A stretch of 64,000 nt of DNA, from positions 1 through 64,000 of the forward strand of contig NZ_OX638201.1 of NCBI RefSeq assembly GCF_951805225.1. Reading direction: 5' to 3'. How positions within the stretch are numbered: position 1 is the stretch's first letter; each line of letters starts with the position of its first letter. Below, in pieces: positions 8,207-18,023 of this stretch. This stretch comes from an uncultured Flavobacterium sp. GTDB lineage: Bacteria > Bacteroidota > Bacteroidia > Flavobacteriales > Flavobacteriaceae. The position numbers and the translations under genes were made by a program. The notes below the pieces were generated by a model. It saw only the letters and a list, made by a program, of their open reading frames with translations. It did no database searches and was not told the origin of the DNA.

Positions 8207-8974
8207 TTATTTTAATGATCGTAAATAATTCAATTTTCGCCCATTTAATAATTCTATTTCAATTTCTAAATTATCAAATGCTTCTGATGGAATATTAAAA
8301 TTGTCGGGTAACCAAAAAGAGTAATATTTATGAGAAATTCTACTTCCGGAATACAAACCTCTATTGTCATACTTTCCTTTGTAAACTTCGCCCGCAAGTG
8401 AATTATACAAATTGATAAAATCGTCTATATTTTTTATAACATGATTTTTATTCTTATTTACTTCGCGTTTGATAATGTTTCCTCCAAGATGTTCTCTTTT
8501 TAAGTTTTGGATCAATTTGCCACTTTTTTGGTCGTAACATTCGCAGCTAAAATCATTCTCATACAATTTTCCCTGAATATAATCTTCAAAGCGATTAAAC
8601 ATTTGGGCTTCTTCTATGTTGGTTAATTTATCTGTGATGTCTATTTTTTTATTATTGCTCGTAAAAAATATTTTGACACTTTTTATTTTTTCTTTGGTTC
8701 CATCAACACCTGGTTCAAAAGCACAACAATTACCTCCTTTTCGAGGATTATCATATTTTAGGTCAAGCTTAAATATTACTCCAATTTTCTGATTGCGTTT
8801 TACTGTGTCGGTTACATTAAAAAGCAGACAAGGAATATCGGTAACTTTTTCTTGGTAAATCATTGCAATATCAACTTTGTCTAATGAAAAAGTGTCATTT
8901 TTTTCATCAGTATTCTTTTGCGAACAAGAGATGAGTATTAAAAATATAAAAAGTAAATATTGGTTGATTTTCAT
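8207..8974 (-). CDS. Lipoprotein of unknown function, 255 aa
   Basis: Start taken at 8974 (MKINQYLLFIF), giving a normal SPase II signal with lipobox LISC at Cys17. An in-frame ATG at 8986 would overlap the preceding gene by 8 nt. The mature chain has a cluster of cysteines (GGNCCAFEPG and CECYDQKSG) that may form disulfides or bind a metal. No family recognised. It starts 4 nt after the AlkB-like stop, so the two are co-transcribed. Confidence 0.62.
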   Translation of the reverse strand: MKINQYLLFIFLILISCSQKNTDEKNDTFSLDKVDIAMIYQEKVTDIPCLLFNVTDTVKRNQKIGVIFKLDLKYDNPRKGGNCCAFEPGVDGTKEKIKSVKIFFTSNNKKIDITDKLTNIEEAQMFNRFEDYIQGKLYENDFSCECYDQKSGKLIQNLKREHLGGNIIKREVNKNKNHVIKNIDDFINLYNSLAGEVYKGKYDNRGLYSGSRISHKYYSFWLPDNFNIPSEAFDNLEIEIELLNGRKLNYLRSLK

Positions 8975-8978
8975 TTTT

Positions 8979-9491
8979 TTACACAATTTTTCTAAGTGTT
9001 ATACTAATTCTTCCCGCTTCTGTATTTGATTGTGGAATTGAGTGTTGCCAAATTTTTTGAACTTCTTGCGTCATATAAATTAGACTTCCTGCTGTTAATT
9101 CAAAACTTTCAAACAACTCGGGATTTAATATATTTCTAAATTTGAGAGTTCGAACGGCTCCAACTGAAATAATCGCTACTCCGGTTTCTGGTTCTAAAAT
9201 ATCGATTTGATCGGAATGATAACCCATTTTTGATTTTCCGTCTAAGTAATAGTTTATAAGGCAATTGTTGGGTTCAAAACCAATTACGTTAGAAATTTGC
9301 TGATTAATTTCTTTTAGTTCGGGCAAGAATTCCTGATATGGATATTCGATTTGAGAGTAGTTATATGCTTTTCCGAAACTTGCTGTTTTTCGGGCAGTCA
9401 TTCTTTCGTCCCATTTTATATTTACTTTTAAATTTTCAAATAGGTCGTTTGGATTTTCGATAAAATTTTCGACAAATGTAATTCCTTCCAC
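8979..9491 (-). CDS. AlkB-like 2-oxoglutarate/Fe(II) dioxygenase
   Basis: A 170-aa single-domain protein with the full AlkB layout: NYYLDGKSKMGYHSDQ supplies the iron ligands His92 and Asp94, His150 (IWQHSIP) is the third ligand, and Arg161 and Arg167 (RISITLR) fit 2-oxoglutarate and substrate binding. The family oxidatively demethylates N1-methyladenine and N3-methylcytosine in DNA or RNA. It is short relative to E. coli AlkB and closer to the plant/Bacteroidota AlkB-like type. It is first in a two-gene unit with a lipoprotein. Confidence 0.88.
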   Translation of the reverse strand: MEGITFVENFIENPNDLFENLKVNIKWDERMTARKTASFGKAYNYSQIEYPYQEFLPELKEINQQISNVIGFEPNNCLINYYLDGKSKMGYHSDQIDILEPETGVAIISVGAVRTLKFRNILNPELFESFELTAGSLIYMTQEVQKIWQHSIPQSNTEAGRISITLRKIV

Positions 9492-9505
9492 TTTTTTCTT
9501 TATTT

Positions 9506-9513
9506 CAAATATA
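9506..9513 (-). promoter_or_regulatory. -7 promoter element of the AlkB-like gene
   Basis: TATATTTG on the - strand (TAnnTTTG), 14 nt before the ATG. Confidence 0.5.
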
Positions 9514-9552
9514 TTTATTTATTCTTACAAAATCCAATTGTTCAAGTTTAAT

Positions 9553-9585
9553 AAACCCAACAGGTTTTAAAAACCTGTCGGGTTT
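9553..9585. repeat. Palindromic repeat / possible bidirectional hairpin
   Basis: AAACCCAACAGGTTTT then AAAACCTGTCGGGTTT form a near-perfect 15-bp inverted repeat with a very short loop. The motif type is common in Flavobacterium gaps. It has no flanking T-run good enough to call a terminator. Confidence 0.6.
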
Positions 9586-9643
9586 GTTGCGTCAAGGAAA
9601 TTTTCGTGAAGTTAGCCATTTTAGAAATGACAAGATTATAAGA

Positions 9644-9722
9644 GAAAAATCCGTTTTTAATCCGCGTTTTCGCAAAGCGAATCCGCGTCATCCGTGTTCT
9701 ATATTGTCGACTATCTTTGCCG
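9644..9722. repeat. Dispersed intergenic repeat (ATCCGCGTCAT family), copy 2
   Basis: Matches 8043-8125 over nearly its whole length with scattered substitutions, ending GACTATCTTTGCCGA. With the palindrome at 9553 and the lysA terminator it fills the 336-bp gap before lysA; no gene is seen there. Confidence 0.7.
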
Positions 9723-9770
9723 AGTTACGTGTGTGATTTACTTCGTCGAAATGACAAAATTGGGCATAAA

Positions 9771-9801
9771 AAAAATCCCGCCTCAATTAAGAAACGGGAT
9801 T
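9771..9801 (-). terminator. Intrinsic terminator of lysA
   Basis: On the - strand AATCCCG / CGGGATT pair around a 14-nt loop and are followed by at least seven T. It lies 27 nt past the lysA stop. Confidence 0.75.
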
Positions 9802-9827
9802 CAATAGATATTCTCTTTTTTTTTATT

Positions 9828-11051
9828 TTAAACTGTTGCAGCAACTTCTTGTGGCAACGGAATTTGATTTTTAAGCAAATCTTCAAATGTTTCGTGTTGA
9901 CGTATTAAGATTCCTTTTCCGTCTTTCCATAAAACTTCTGCTGGTTTGTATCTTGAATTGTAGTTCGAAGACATTGAGAAACAATATGCTCCGGCGTTTC
10001 TGAAAGCAAGAATATCACCTTCAGTAATTTCCGAAATTCTACGGTTATTTGCAAAAGTATCTGTTTCGCAAATGTATCCTACAACGGAGTAAAAACGCTC
10101 TTTTCCTTTTGGGTTAGAAATGTTTTCGATATGATGTGAAGATCCGTACAACATTGGACGAATTAAGTGGTTGAAACCACTGTCAACTCCAGCGAAAACT
10201 GTTGATGTTGTTTGTTTTACTACGTTTACTTTCACTAAGAAATGACCTGCTTCGCTCACCAAAAATTTTCCTGGTTCGAAAATCAACGTTAAATCTCTGC
10301 CGTATTCTGTACAGAAAGCATTGAATCTTTTTGATAATTTTTTACCTAATTCTTCGATGTCAGTTTCGATATCGTCTTTTTTGTAAGGAACTTTGAATCC
10401 ACTTCCGAAATCTAAAAACTCTAAGTCTTTGAAGTGTTTTGCGGTATCAAACAAGATTTCAGCAGCATACAAGAATACTTCGATATCAAGAATATCAGAT
10501 CCTGTGTGCATGTGAATTCCCACGATGCTCATTTTTGTGTTCTCTACAATTCTCAAGATATGCGGAATCTGGTGAACAGAAATACCGAATTTACTATCGA
10601 TATGTCCCACCGAAATATTAGCATTTCCTCCCGCCATTACGTGCGGATTGATACGAATACATACCGGAATTTGTGGATATTTTGTTCCGAATTGCTCCAG
10701 AATAGATAAGTTGTCAATATTGATTTGTACACCCATTGCAGCAACTTCCTCGATTTCTTCAAGAGAAACTCCGTTTGGTGTAAAAAAGATTTTTTCAGGT
10801 TCATAGCCAGCATGAAGTCCCAATAAAACTTCTTGAATTGATACAGTATCTAATCCAGATCCCATGTTCTTTAATAACTGAAGAATCGCAACGTTTGACA
10901 ATGCCTTCATGGCGTAATTAACTCTTAAGTTTTCTACCTTAGAGAAAGCTTTAGTTAATCTGTTGTACTGAGATTGGATTTTTTCGGCATCATAAACATA
11001 TAATGGACTTCCAAATTGTTCTGCTAACTGCAGTAAATCTTTTGCTTGCAT
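9828..11051 (-). CDS. lysA: Diaminopimelate decarboxylase
   Basis: Converts meso-diaminopimelate to L-lysine, the last step of lysine synthesis. The 407-aa length is normal for a PLP fold type III decarboxylase. Lys49 (VNYAMKALSN) forms the Schiff base; HTGSDI at 182-187 and FGSGFK at 215-220 contact the phosphate; Cys328-Glu329 (GYICETD) supplies the active-site cysteine from the partner subunit. It stands alone, with its own promoter and terminator. Confidence 0.95.
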   Translation of the reverse strand: MQAKDLLQLAEQFGSPLYVYDAEKIQSQYNRLTKAFSKVENLRVNYAMKALSNVAILQLLKNMGSGLDTVSIQEVLLGLHAGYEPEKIFFTPNGVSLEEIEEVAAMGVQINIDNLSILEQFGTKYPQIPVCIRINPHVMAGGNANISVGHIDSKFGISVHQIPHILRIVENTKMSIVGIHMHTGSDILDIEVFLYAAEILFDTAKHFKDLEFLDFGSGFKVPYKKDDIETDIEELGKKLSKRFNAFCTEYGRDLTLIFEPGKFLVSEAGHFLVKVNVVKQTTSTVFAGVDSGFNHLIRPMLYGSSHHIENISNPKGKERFYSVVGYICETDTFANNRRISEITEGDILAFRNAGAYCFSMSSNYNSRYKPAEVLWKDGKGILIRQHETFEDLLKNQIPLPQEVAATV

Positions 11052-11069
11052 TTTTTAAACTATTTTGAG

Positions 11070-11077
11070 CAAATTTA
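11070..11077 (-). promoter_or_regulatory. -7 promoter element of lysA
   Basis: TAAATTTG on the - strand (TAnnTTTG), 18 nt before the lysA ATG. Confidence 0.5.
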
Positions 11078-11188
11078 TTACTCTTTTGACTAACTGCAAA
11101 TTAATTGTAGAAAAATAACAAATTATAACAAATTGTTTGTTTTTAAACAAAAAGTGACTTATTTCGAATTTTTATAAAACTTTTTAAG

Positions 11189-11262
11189 CTTCTAAGTTGC
11201 TAAGATACTAAGTTAGTAAGTTTTTTCGTCTTAGCGACTTAATATCTCAGAAACTTAGAACC
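11189..11262. repeat. Inverted repeat of the CTAAGTTAGTAAG type
   Basis: CTTCTAAGTTGCTAAGATAC and its imperfect reverse complement near 11233-11262 (TATCTCAGAAACTTAGAACC) form a long imperfect hairpin. A related degenerate stretch occurs at 11460-11535 and a short one at 13050-13090. Together with the terminator at 11386 it fills the 488-bp gap between lysA and gltD; no gene is seen. Confidence 0.6.
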
Positions 11263-11385
11263 TTTTTTTGAAGCATTACTAATGGCATTTTGTTAAACAA
11301 AAGTCTTTTTTTAGAGGCTAACGTTTTAAGTTGTTTCTAATATTTCTAAACCTTTGCGCCTTTGTTTCTCTGTGCCTTTGAACCT

Positions 11386-11416
11386 AAAAAACCCGGACGA
11401 AAGTCCAGGTTTTTTA
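11386..11416 (-). terminator. Strong hairpin terminator downstream of gltBD
   Basis: AACCTGGAC / GTCCGGGTT pair around TTTC with a T-run on both sides, so it could act in both directions. For the - strand it lies 124 nt past the gltD stop. Confidence 0.7.
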
Positions 11417-11459
11417 TTAGTGTGTTGTTTATCGGAATAAAGATTTGATGTTTTTAATC

Positions 11460-11535
11460 TTTTATGTTCGTAAGATTCAAAATACTAAGAGAAAAAAACT
11501 TAGAACCTTAGTAACTGAGTATCTCAGAATCTCAA
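11460..11535. repeat. Degenerate CTTAGAACCTTAG-type repeat
   Basis: Contains CTTAGAACCTTAGTAACTG and ATCTCAGAATCTC, related to the inverted repeat at 11189-11262. It is directly downstream of the gltD stop. Confidence 0.5.
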
Positions 11536-11539
11536 AAAA

Positions 11540-12994
11540 TTAAAGACTTGGTAAATCTCCGTTTCCTTTGGTTGGCAAGTTGGTATATCCCATTAAGAAT
11601 AAATCTACCTCTCTTGCTGCTTCGCGACCTTCTGAAATAGCCCATACAATTAACGATTGTCCTCTTCGCATATCTCCTGCAGTGAAAATATGAGGAACAT
11701 TCGTTTGATAGTTTTTAGCTTTATAGTTGCTTCTCATATCAATTTCAAGACCCAATTGCTCGCTTAAAGTTTTTTCAGGACCTGTAAATCCTAAAGCCAA
11801 TAAAGCTAAATCGCAAGGCCAGATTTTCTCAGAACCTTCTTTTTCGATTAATTCAGGACGTTGACCAGGAGTCATTTTCCATTGTACTTCAACAGTTTTT
11901 AAACCTACTAATTCTCCTTTTTCGTTAGATAAGAATTCTTTAGTGTTGATTAACCAGTTTCTGTCGCAACCTTCTTCGTGAGAAGAGGAAGTTTTTAACT
12001 GCAACGGCCAGAAAGGCCAAGGAGTTGTTTCACTTCTTCCAACTGGAGGTTTTGGTAAAATTTCGAAATTCGTTACCGATTTTGCTCCGTGCCTGTTAGA
12101 TGTTCCAACGCAGTCAGAACCTGTATCTCCACCACCAATTACGATTACGTCTTTTCCAGTTGCTTTAACCTGATCCGGAATTGATTCTCCGTATAAAACT
12201 TTAGTTTGTTGCGTTAAGAAATCCATTGCCTGAACAACGCCTTTGCTTTCGATTCCTTTAGTTGGCAAACTTCTTCTTTCAGTTGCTCCACCGCACAATA
12301 CGATAGAATCAAAAGCATTTAATTCGTCTACGCTAAAGTTTACTCCAACGTTTACATTCACTTTAAAAGTGATTCCTTCAGCTTCAAGAATTGCTACACG
12401 TCTGTCGATAATTCCTTTCTCTAGTTTGAAATTTGGAATTCCGTAACGTAATAAACCTCCAATTGCATTGTCTCTTTCAAAAACAGTTACCGTGTGACCA
12501 GCTCTGTTTAATTGTTGAGCCGCTGCCAAACCTGCAGGACCAGAACCAATAACGGCAACGGTTTTTCCTGTTCTAGTTTTTGGAGCTTGTGGTTTAATCC
12601 AACCTTCTGCAAAACCTCTTTCGATGATGTTTTTCTCGATGTTTTCGATTGCAACTGGTTCTTTGATGATTCCTAATACACATGATTTCTCACATGGAGC
12701 AGGGCATAAGCGACCAGTAAATTCCGGAAAGTTATTAGTAGATTGTAAAATCTCTAATGCACTTTGCCATTCTTCCTGATGCACCATGTCGTTGAAATCA
12801 GGAATTAAATTTCCTAATGGACAAGAACTGTGGCAAAAAGGAATACCACAATCCATACATCTTGAACCTTGTTCTTTTATTTTATCTTTTGCTAACGGAA
12901 TTGTAAATTCGTTGTAGTTCGAAACACGTTCTGCTACTGCTAAATTACTTTCGTCAGCTCTGCTATATTCTTTAAATCCGCCTATTTTACCCAT
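11540..12994 (-). CDS. gltD: Glutamate synthase, small (beta) subunit
   Basis: Transfers electrons from NADPH through FAD and two [4Fe-4S] clusters to the large subunit. Cys46, 49, 54 and 58 and Cys97, 101 and 105 form the cluster-binding set. The FAD dinucleotide motif GSGPAG is at 150-155, and the NADPH motif GGGDTGSDC at about 288-296. At 484 aa it has the usual length. It is 96 nt downstream of gltB in the same direction; the pair forms the GOGAT operon for ammonium assimilation. Confidence 0.95.
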   Translation of the reverse strand: MGKIGGFKEYSRADESNLAVAERVSNYNEFTIPLAKDKIKEQGSRCMDCGIPFCHSSCPLGNLIPDFNDMVHQEEWQSALEILQSTNNFPEFTGRLCPAPCEKSCVLGIIKEPVAIENIEKNIIERGFAEGWIKPQAPKTRTGKTVAVIGSGPAGLAAAQQLNRAGHTVTVFERDNAIGGLLRYGIPNFKLEKGIIDRRVAILEAEGITFKVNVNVGVNFSVDELNAFDSIVLCGGATERRSLPTKGIESKGVVQAMDFLTQQTKVLYGESIPDQVKATGKDVIVIGGGDTGSDCVGTSNRHGAKSVTNFEILPKPPVGRSETTPWPFWPLQLKTSSSHEEGCDRNWLINTKEFLSNEKGELVGLKTVEVQWKMTPGQRPELIEKEGSEKIWPCDLALLALGFTGPEKTLSEQLGLEIDMRSNYKAKNYQTNVPHIFTAGDMRRGQSLIVWAISEGREAAREVDLFLMGYTNLPTKGNGDLPSL

Positions 12995-13090
12995 GACATT
13001 TTAATTAAATTTAGTTTTGAGATTGAGATGTGAGAAGTGAGTTGAAAAACTTCAACTTAGTACCTCTGCACCTTTGTAACTCAGAACCTC

Positions 13091-16000
13091 TTAATCAGCT
13101 ATTAATTCTTCTATTTTCTTTTCTTCTGCAATTCGTTGTAATGCTTTTTTGTAATCAGTTGGCATTACTTTTACGAAATTGTTTTGTTCATTTTCCCAGT
13201 CTGCTAAAATTCTTTTTGCTAATGGACTGCTAGTGTACAATGAATGGTTTTTGATCAATCGTCTTAGTTTTGTAATGTCTTCGTCTTCCATTGGATCAAA
13301 TGCAACCATTTCCATGTTACATAAAGTTGAATCAAATTTTTGATTTGGATCATAAACATAAGCCACACCACCGCTCATACCAGCTGCGAAGTTTCTTCCT
13401 GTTTTTCCTAAAACAACGACCGTACCACCTGTCATGTACTCGCATCCGTGATCTCCAATTCCTTCAACAACGGCAGTTGCTCCAGAATTTCTCACACAAA
13501 AACGCTCTCCGGCCATTCCATTAATATAAGCCTCTCCGGTGATAGCTCCGTAAAGGGCAACGTTCCCAATAATGATGTTTTCTTCAGGTTTGAAGGTTGC
13601 AGTAGGAGGGACTTTGATAATCAATTTTCCTCCGGAAAGACCTTTTCCTAAATAATCATTACAGTTTCCGTGAATTTTAAACGACAATCCATTTGTTGCA
13701 AATGCACCAAAACTTTGTCCGGCAGAACCTTCAAAATCAACTAAAATAGTGTCATCAGGTAAACCTTGTGCGCCATATATTTTTGAGATTTCATTACTCA
13801 AAATGGCACCTACAGAACGGTCTGTATTTTTAATTTTAAATGTAACTCTTGTTTTTTCTTTTCTATAAATAGACGGAATCGCTTCTTTTATAATTGCAAA
13901 ATCCAATACATTGTCTAAATCGTGATCTTGCTCAGTTGTATTGTGAATTGGCTGTGTTTTAGCTTTTTCCGGTTTGTATAGAATTGATGATAAGTCTAAA
14001 CCATTTGCTTTGTAATGTTTGATCGCTTTGTTCACATTTAATTTTTGTGATTGACCAACCATTTCTTTTAAGGTTCTGAAACCTAATTGTGCCATGATTT
14101 CTCTTAATTCTTCAGCAATAAAATACATGAAGTTGATTACGTGCTCTGGAGTTCCTTTGAAATTTTTTCTCAATTCAGGATCCTGAGTTGCAATACCAAC
14201 CGGACAAGTATTTAAGTGACAAGCTCTCATCATAATACATCCAGAAGCAACAAGCGGAGCAGTGGCAAAACCAAATTCTTCGGCTCCTAATAATGCAGCG
14301 ATTGCTACGTCACGACCCGTTTTCAATTGTCCGTCACATTCAAGAACTACACGACTTCTTAAATCATTTAAGATCAAAGTTTGTTGTGCTTCAGCCAATC
14401 CAAGTTCCCACGGAATACCTGTGTGTTGTAATGAAGTCAATGGTGCAGCACCAGTTCCTCCATCATAACCAGAAATCAGGATAACGTCAGCTTTTGCTTT
14501 GGCAACACCGGCAGCGATAGTTCCAACTCCAACTTCTGAAACTAATTTTACGTTGATACGAGCTTCACGATTCGCATTTTTCAAATCATAAATCAACTGA
14601 GATAAATCCTCAATAGAGTAAATATCGTGGTGTGGCGGAGGCGAAATCAAACCTACATAAGGCGTAGAGTTTCTGGTTTCGGCAATCCAAGGCACCACTT
14701 TTTCTCCAGGTAATTGTCCACCTTCACCAGGTTTTGCACCTTGAGCCATTTTAATCTGAATCTCTTTAGCATTTGTCAAATAGTTGATCGAAACACCAAA
14801 ACGTCCCGAAGCAACTTGTTTGATTGCACTATTTCTGGAATCTCCGTTAATTTCTTTCTGGAAACGTTTTGGATCTTCTCCACCTTCTCCAGAGTTACTT
14901 TTTCCGCCAATTCTGTTCATCGCAATTGCCAAATTCTCGTGCGCTTCTCTACTGATAGATCCGTAAGACATCGCGCCAGTTTTGAATTTCTTTACAATTT
15001 CTGTCCAAGGTTCTACTTCATCAATAGAAATTGGATCTAAATTATTGAATTCAAACATACCTCTAATAGTCATTAAGTTTGAGCTTTGCTCATTCACCAT
15101 ATTAGAGTATTCTTTATAACTTTCAGGACTGTTTAAACGAACAGCTTGTTGTAATTTAGAAATAGTTGTTGGATTAAACATATGTTTTTCTCCGCCACGT
15201 CTCCATCTGTAAATTCCTCCAATTTCTAACGGAAGCAAACTTGCAACTTTTGAATTTGGAAATGCTTTTTGGAAACGTTTCTTAACTTCTTTTTCTACTT
15301 CGATCAAACCAATTCCTTCGATTCTTGAAGGTGTGTATGGGAAATATTTAGAAGTAAATGTTTTGTTTAAACCTAAAATCTCGAAAATCTGAGCAGCTCT
15401 GTACGAATGTAAAGTAGAGATACCAATTTTGTTCATGATCTTAACGATTCCTTTTGCAATCGCTTTGTTGTAGTTTACAACTGCATAATCAGCTTTTACG
15501 CCAGTAATGAATCCTTGTGCAACCTGATCATAAATGATTTCGTTTACCATATATGGATTAATTGCACTTGCGCCATATCCAAATAATAAAGCAAAATGAT
15601 GCGGTTCACGAGGTTCTGCTGATTCGATTATGATTCCGAATTTAGAACGAACCTGTAAAATATTCAAAGAGTGGTGAATGTAAGAACAAGCCAATAACAT
15701 AGGAATTGGAGCTAATTCTTCGCTAACACCTCTATCTGATAAGATGATAATATTGCATCCTTCAGAAACAGCTTTAAAAGTTGCCTGAACACATTTTTCA
15801 AGTGCGCGCTCTAAACCGTTAACTCCTTTTTCTATTTTGTATAAAGTAGAAATTGTAGCCGATTTAAAATCTGCGTGATCAATGTTTCTTATTTTATCTA
15901 AATCCTCATTTGAAATAACCGGATTTTGGATTTTTAGTTTTTTACATTGTTTAGATTCAATTTCGAAAATATTGAAATCTCCACCAATTGCTAAACTGAT

Positions 16001-17608
16001 ATCAGTAATAATCTCTTCACGAATACCATCCAAAGGCGGATTGGTAACCTGAGCAAATAATTGTTTGAAATAGTTGTACAACAATTGCGGTTGGTCTGAT
16101 AAAACTGCCAAAGGCGTGTCATTACCCATAGAACTGATTGCTTCAGCTCCCTGACCTCCCATTGGGTTGATGATGGTTTTTAAATCTTCGATAGTATAAC
16201 CAAATAAACGTTGTCTTGTTAAGAAATCAAGTTTCTCAACCGGAGTAGGATTATTGGTATAAGGAATTTTAGATAAAGGCAATAAGTTTTCATCGATCCA
16301 TTCTTTGTACGGACGTTTTGTAACGATTGCTTTTTTAACCTCTTCGTCTTCAATAATACGACCTTCGTTCATGTCAACCAAGAACATTTTTCCTGGCTCT
16401 AAACGTCCATGCTGAATAACATCTTCAGGATCGATATCTAATACACCAATTTCTGATGACATGATTACGAAACCACTATGAGTTAATGTATAACGAGAAG
16501 GACGCAATCCATTTCTGTCTAATAATGCACCAATTACATTACCATCCGTAAACGGAATAGAAGCAGGACCATCCCAAGGTTCCATGATACAAGCGTTGAA
16601 CTCGTAGAAAGCTTTTTTCTCCTCAGACATAGTCTGGTGTTTTTCCCAAGCTTCAGGAACAACCATCATCATCGCTTCCGGCAATGAACGGCCTGTCATT
16701 AATAAAAGTTCTACAACCATATCCATAGAAGCAGAATCTGATTTTCCTTCTAAGATAATTGGGAATAGTTTTTTGATATCATCGCCAAAAACTTTGCTTT
16801 GCATAAGCTCTTCACGAGCACGCATACGGCTTACGTTTCCACGAAGTGTGTTAATCTCACCATTATGACACATATATCTAAACGGTTGAGCAAGTTCCCA
16901 TGAAGGGAAAGTATTTGTAGAGAAACGTTGGTGAACTAACGCCAAACGAGTCACTAAATCTGGATCTTTTAAGTCAACATAATAACGGCTGATGTCTTCC
17001 GGCATCAATAGACCTTTATATATTATGGTAGTTGTCGATAAACTAGAGAAATAAAACATATGACTTTCAGAGGTTTTTGATCCTCTTACGGCATGTTCAG
17101 CAATTTTTCTAGCTGCAAAAAGTTTTGCATTAAATTCATTTTCAGTTAAATCCTGACCGTTTTTAGAAACGAAAACTTGTTTAACTGTTGGTTCTTTTTC
17201 TGCGGCAATCTGCCCTAAATTTTCTACTTCAACAGGCACGTCTCTCCAACCAAGAATCTTTAAATTCTGATCCTTGATAGTCGATTCGAAAGCGTTGATA
17301 CAAAAAGAAACCTGGTTTTTGCTTTTTGGTAAAAAAACCATTCCTACTGCATACTCACGCGTTTCAGGGATTTCAAAATCACATACTTTTTTAAAAAAAT
17401 CATGTGGGATATCGAATAAAATTCCAGCCCCGTCTCCAGTTCTTCCATCAGAACTAACGGCACCACGATGTTCCAATTTTATTAAGATGTCCAATGCTTT
17501 GTGAATAATATCGTTTGACTTAATACCATTCAAATTACAAATAAATCCTGCACCACAATTGTCGTGTTCAAATTCAGGCAAATAAAGCCCTTGTTCTTTA
17601 ACTTTCAT
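13091..17608 (-). CDS. gltB: Glutamate synthase, large (alpha) subunit
   Basis: Makes two glutamates from glutamine and 2-oxoglutarate. From the Met at 17608 it is 1505 aa. Cys18 (HDNCGAGF), after propeptide removal, is the N-terminal nucleophile of the glutaminase domain (about 18-430). The central and FMN-binding synthase domains follow; cysteines in CHLNTCPVGIAT bind the 3Fe-4S cluster, and the gltB-type beta-helix domain forms the C-terminus. A longer frame from 17650 is rejected because a -7 element sits at 17626-17633, inside that extension. Operon with gltD. Confidence 0.96.
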   Translation of the reverse strand: MKVKEQGLYLPEFEHDNCGAGFICNLNGIKSNDIIHKALDILIKLEHRGAVSSDGRTGDGAGILFDIPHDFFKKVCDFEIPETREYAVGMVFLPKSKNQVSFCINAFESTIKDQNLKILGWRDVPVEVENLGQIAAEKEPTVKQVFVSKNGQDLTENEFNAKLFAARKIAEHAVRGSKTSESHMFYFSSLSTTTIIYKGLLMPEDISRYYVDLKDPDLVTRLALVHQRFSTNTFPSWELAQPFRYMCHNGEINTLRGNVSRMRAREELMQSKVFGDDIKKLFPIILEGKSDSASMDMVVELLLMTGRSLPEAMMMVVPEAWEKHQTMSEEKKAFYEFNACIMEPWDGPASIPFTDGNVIGALLDRNGLRPSRYTLTHSGFVIMSSEIGVLDIDPEDVIQHGRLEPGKMFLVDMNEGRIIEDEEVKKAIVTKRPYKEWIDENLLPLSKIPYTNNPTPVEKLDFLTRQRLFGYTIEDLKTIINPMGGQGAEAISSMGNDTPLAVLSDQPQLLYNYFKQLFAQVTNPPLDGIREEIITDISLAIGGDFNIFEIESKQCKKLKIQNPVISNEDLDKIRNIDHADFKSATISTLYKIEKGVNGLERALEKCVQATFKAVSEGCNIIILSDRGVSEELAPIPMLLACSYIHHSLNILQVRSKFGIIIESAEPREPHHFALLFGYGASAINPYMVNEIIYDQVAQGFITGVKADYAVVNYNKAIAKGIVKIMNKIGISTLHSYRAAQIFEILGLNKTFTSKYFPYTPSRIEGIGLIEVEKEVKKRFQKAFPNSKVASLLPLEIGGIYRWRRGGEKHMFNPTTISKLQQAVRLNSPESYKEYSNMVNEQSSNLMTIRGMFEFNNLDPISIDEVEPWTEIVKKFKTGAMSYGSISREAHENLAIAMNRIGGKSNSGEGGEDPKRFQKEINGDSRNSAIKQVASGRFGVSINYLTNAKEIQIKMAQGAKPGEGGQLPGEKVVPWIAETRNSTPYVGLISPPPHHDIYSIEDLSQLIYDLKNANREARINVKLVSEVGVGTIAAGVAKAKADVILISGYDGGTGAAPLTSLQHTGIPWELGLAEAQQTLILNDLRSRVVLECDGQLKTGRDVAIAALLGAEEFGFATAPLVASGCIMMRACHLNTCPVGIATQDPELRKNFKGTPEHVINFMYFIAEELREIMAQLGFRTLKEMVGQSQKLNVNKAIKHYKANGLDLSSILYKPEKAKTQPIHNTTEQDHDLDNVLDFAIIKEAIPSIYRKEKTRVTFKIKNTDRSVGAILSNEISKIYGAQGLPDDTILVDFEGSAGQSFGAFATNGLSFKIHGNCNDYLGKGLSGGKLIIKVPPTATFKPEENIIIGNVALYGAITGEAYINGMAGERFCVRNSGATAVVEGIGDHGCEYMTGGTVVVLGKTGRNFAAGMSGGVAYVYDPNQKFDSTLCNMEMVAFDPMEDEDITKLRRLIKNHSLYTSSPLAKRILADWENEQNNFVKVMPTDYKKALQRIAEEKKIEELIAD

Positions 17609-17625
17609 TCTTGATATTTTTTCTA

Positions 17626-17633
17626 CAAAAATA
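17626..17633 (-). promoter_or_regulatory. -7 promoter element of gltBD
   Basis: TATTTTTG on the - strand (TAnnTTTG), 17 nt before the preferred gltB ATG. It supports the shorter gltB start. Confidence 0.55.
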
Positions 17634-17967
17634 AAGATTTCGTTAAACATAATGTATTGAAATTGTAATTTGACTTACATTTTTATCGTAATACTAGAAA
17701 AACGCTTCTTAATTGATAATAATATTATATTAAGCATTGCGAATTGCCAAAATGATAACATGCATTAAAATATATTAAGAAAAATCGCCGTAAGGCTAAT
17801 GAATGCGGTGATGTTTTTGTTAAATATCAAACGTTTTAGTGGTTTTGAGTTAATATTAACAAATCATTTTGTTAACTATTTCTTCGCATTCAAAATGAAT
17901 AAACGCTTAACAGATATAACACTCATTTTTTAATTGAAAAAGATTTTACTATTAAGTTGAATTTTGC
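17634..17967. other. Divergent gltB-sucC control region
   Basis: No gene. It holds the two outward-facing promoters and one imperfect hairpin at about 17780-17818 (AAAAATCGCCG / CGGTGATGTTTTT). I cannot identify an operator. Confidence 0.5.
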
Positions 17968-17975
17968 TACTTTTG
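17968..17975 (+). promoter_or_regulatory. -7 promoter element of sucC
   Basis: TACTTTTG (TAnnTTTG), 48 nt before the ATG at 18024. It overlaps the start of the longer TTG-initiated frame at 17964, so that longer start is unlikely. Confidence 0.55.
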
Positions 17976-18023
17976 TCGCACTTTTATTCTGAAATAAATT
18001 CAGAACCAGACAAATTCTATATT

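Noticed and set aside
17274..17504. Open frames on the + strand inside gltB, and similar frames inside lysA, gltD, uvrB, icd and other genes
   Set aside because: They are antisense shadows of strongly conserved coding sequences, with no promoter, family match or codon pattern of their own.
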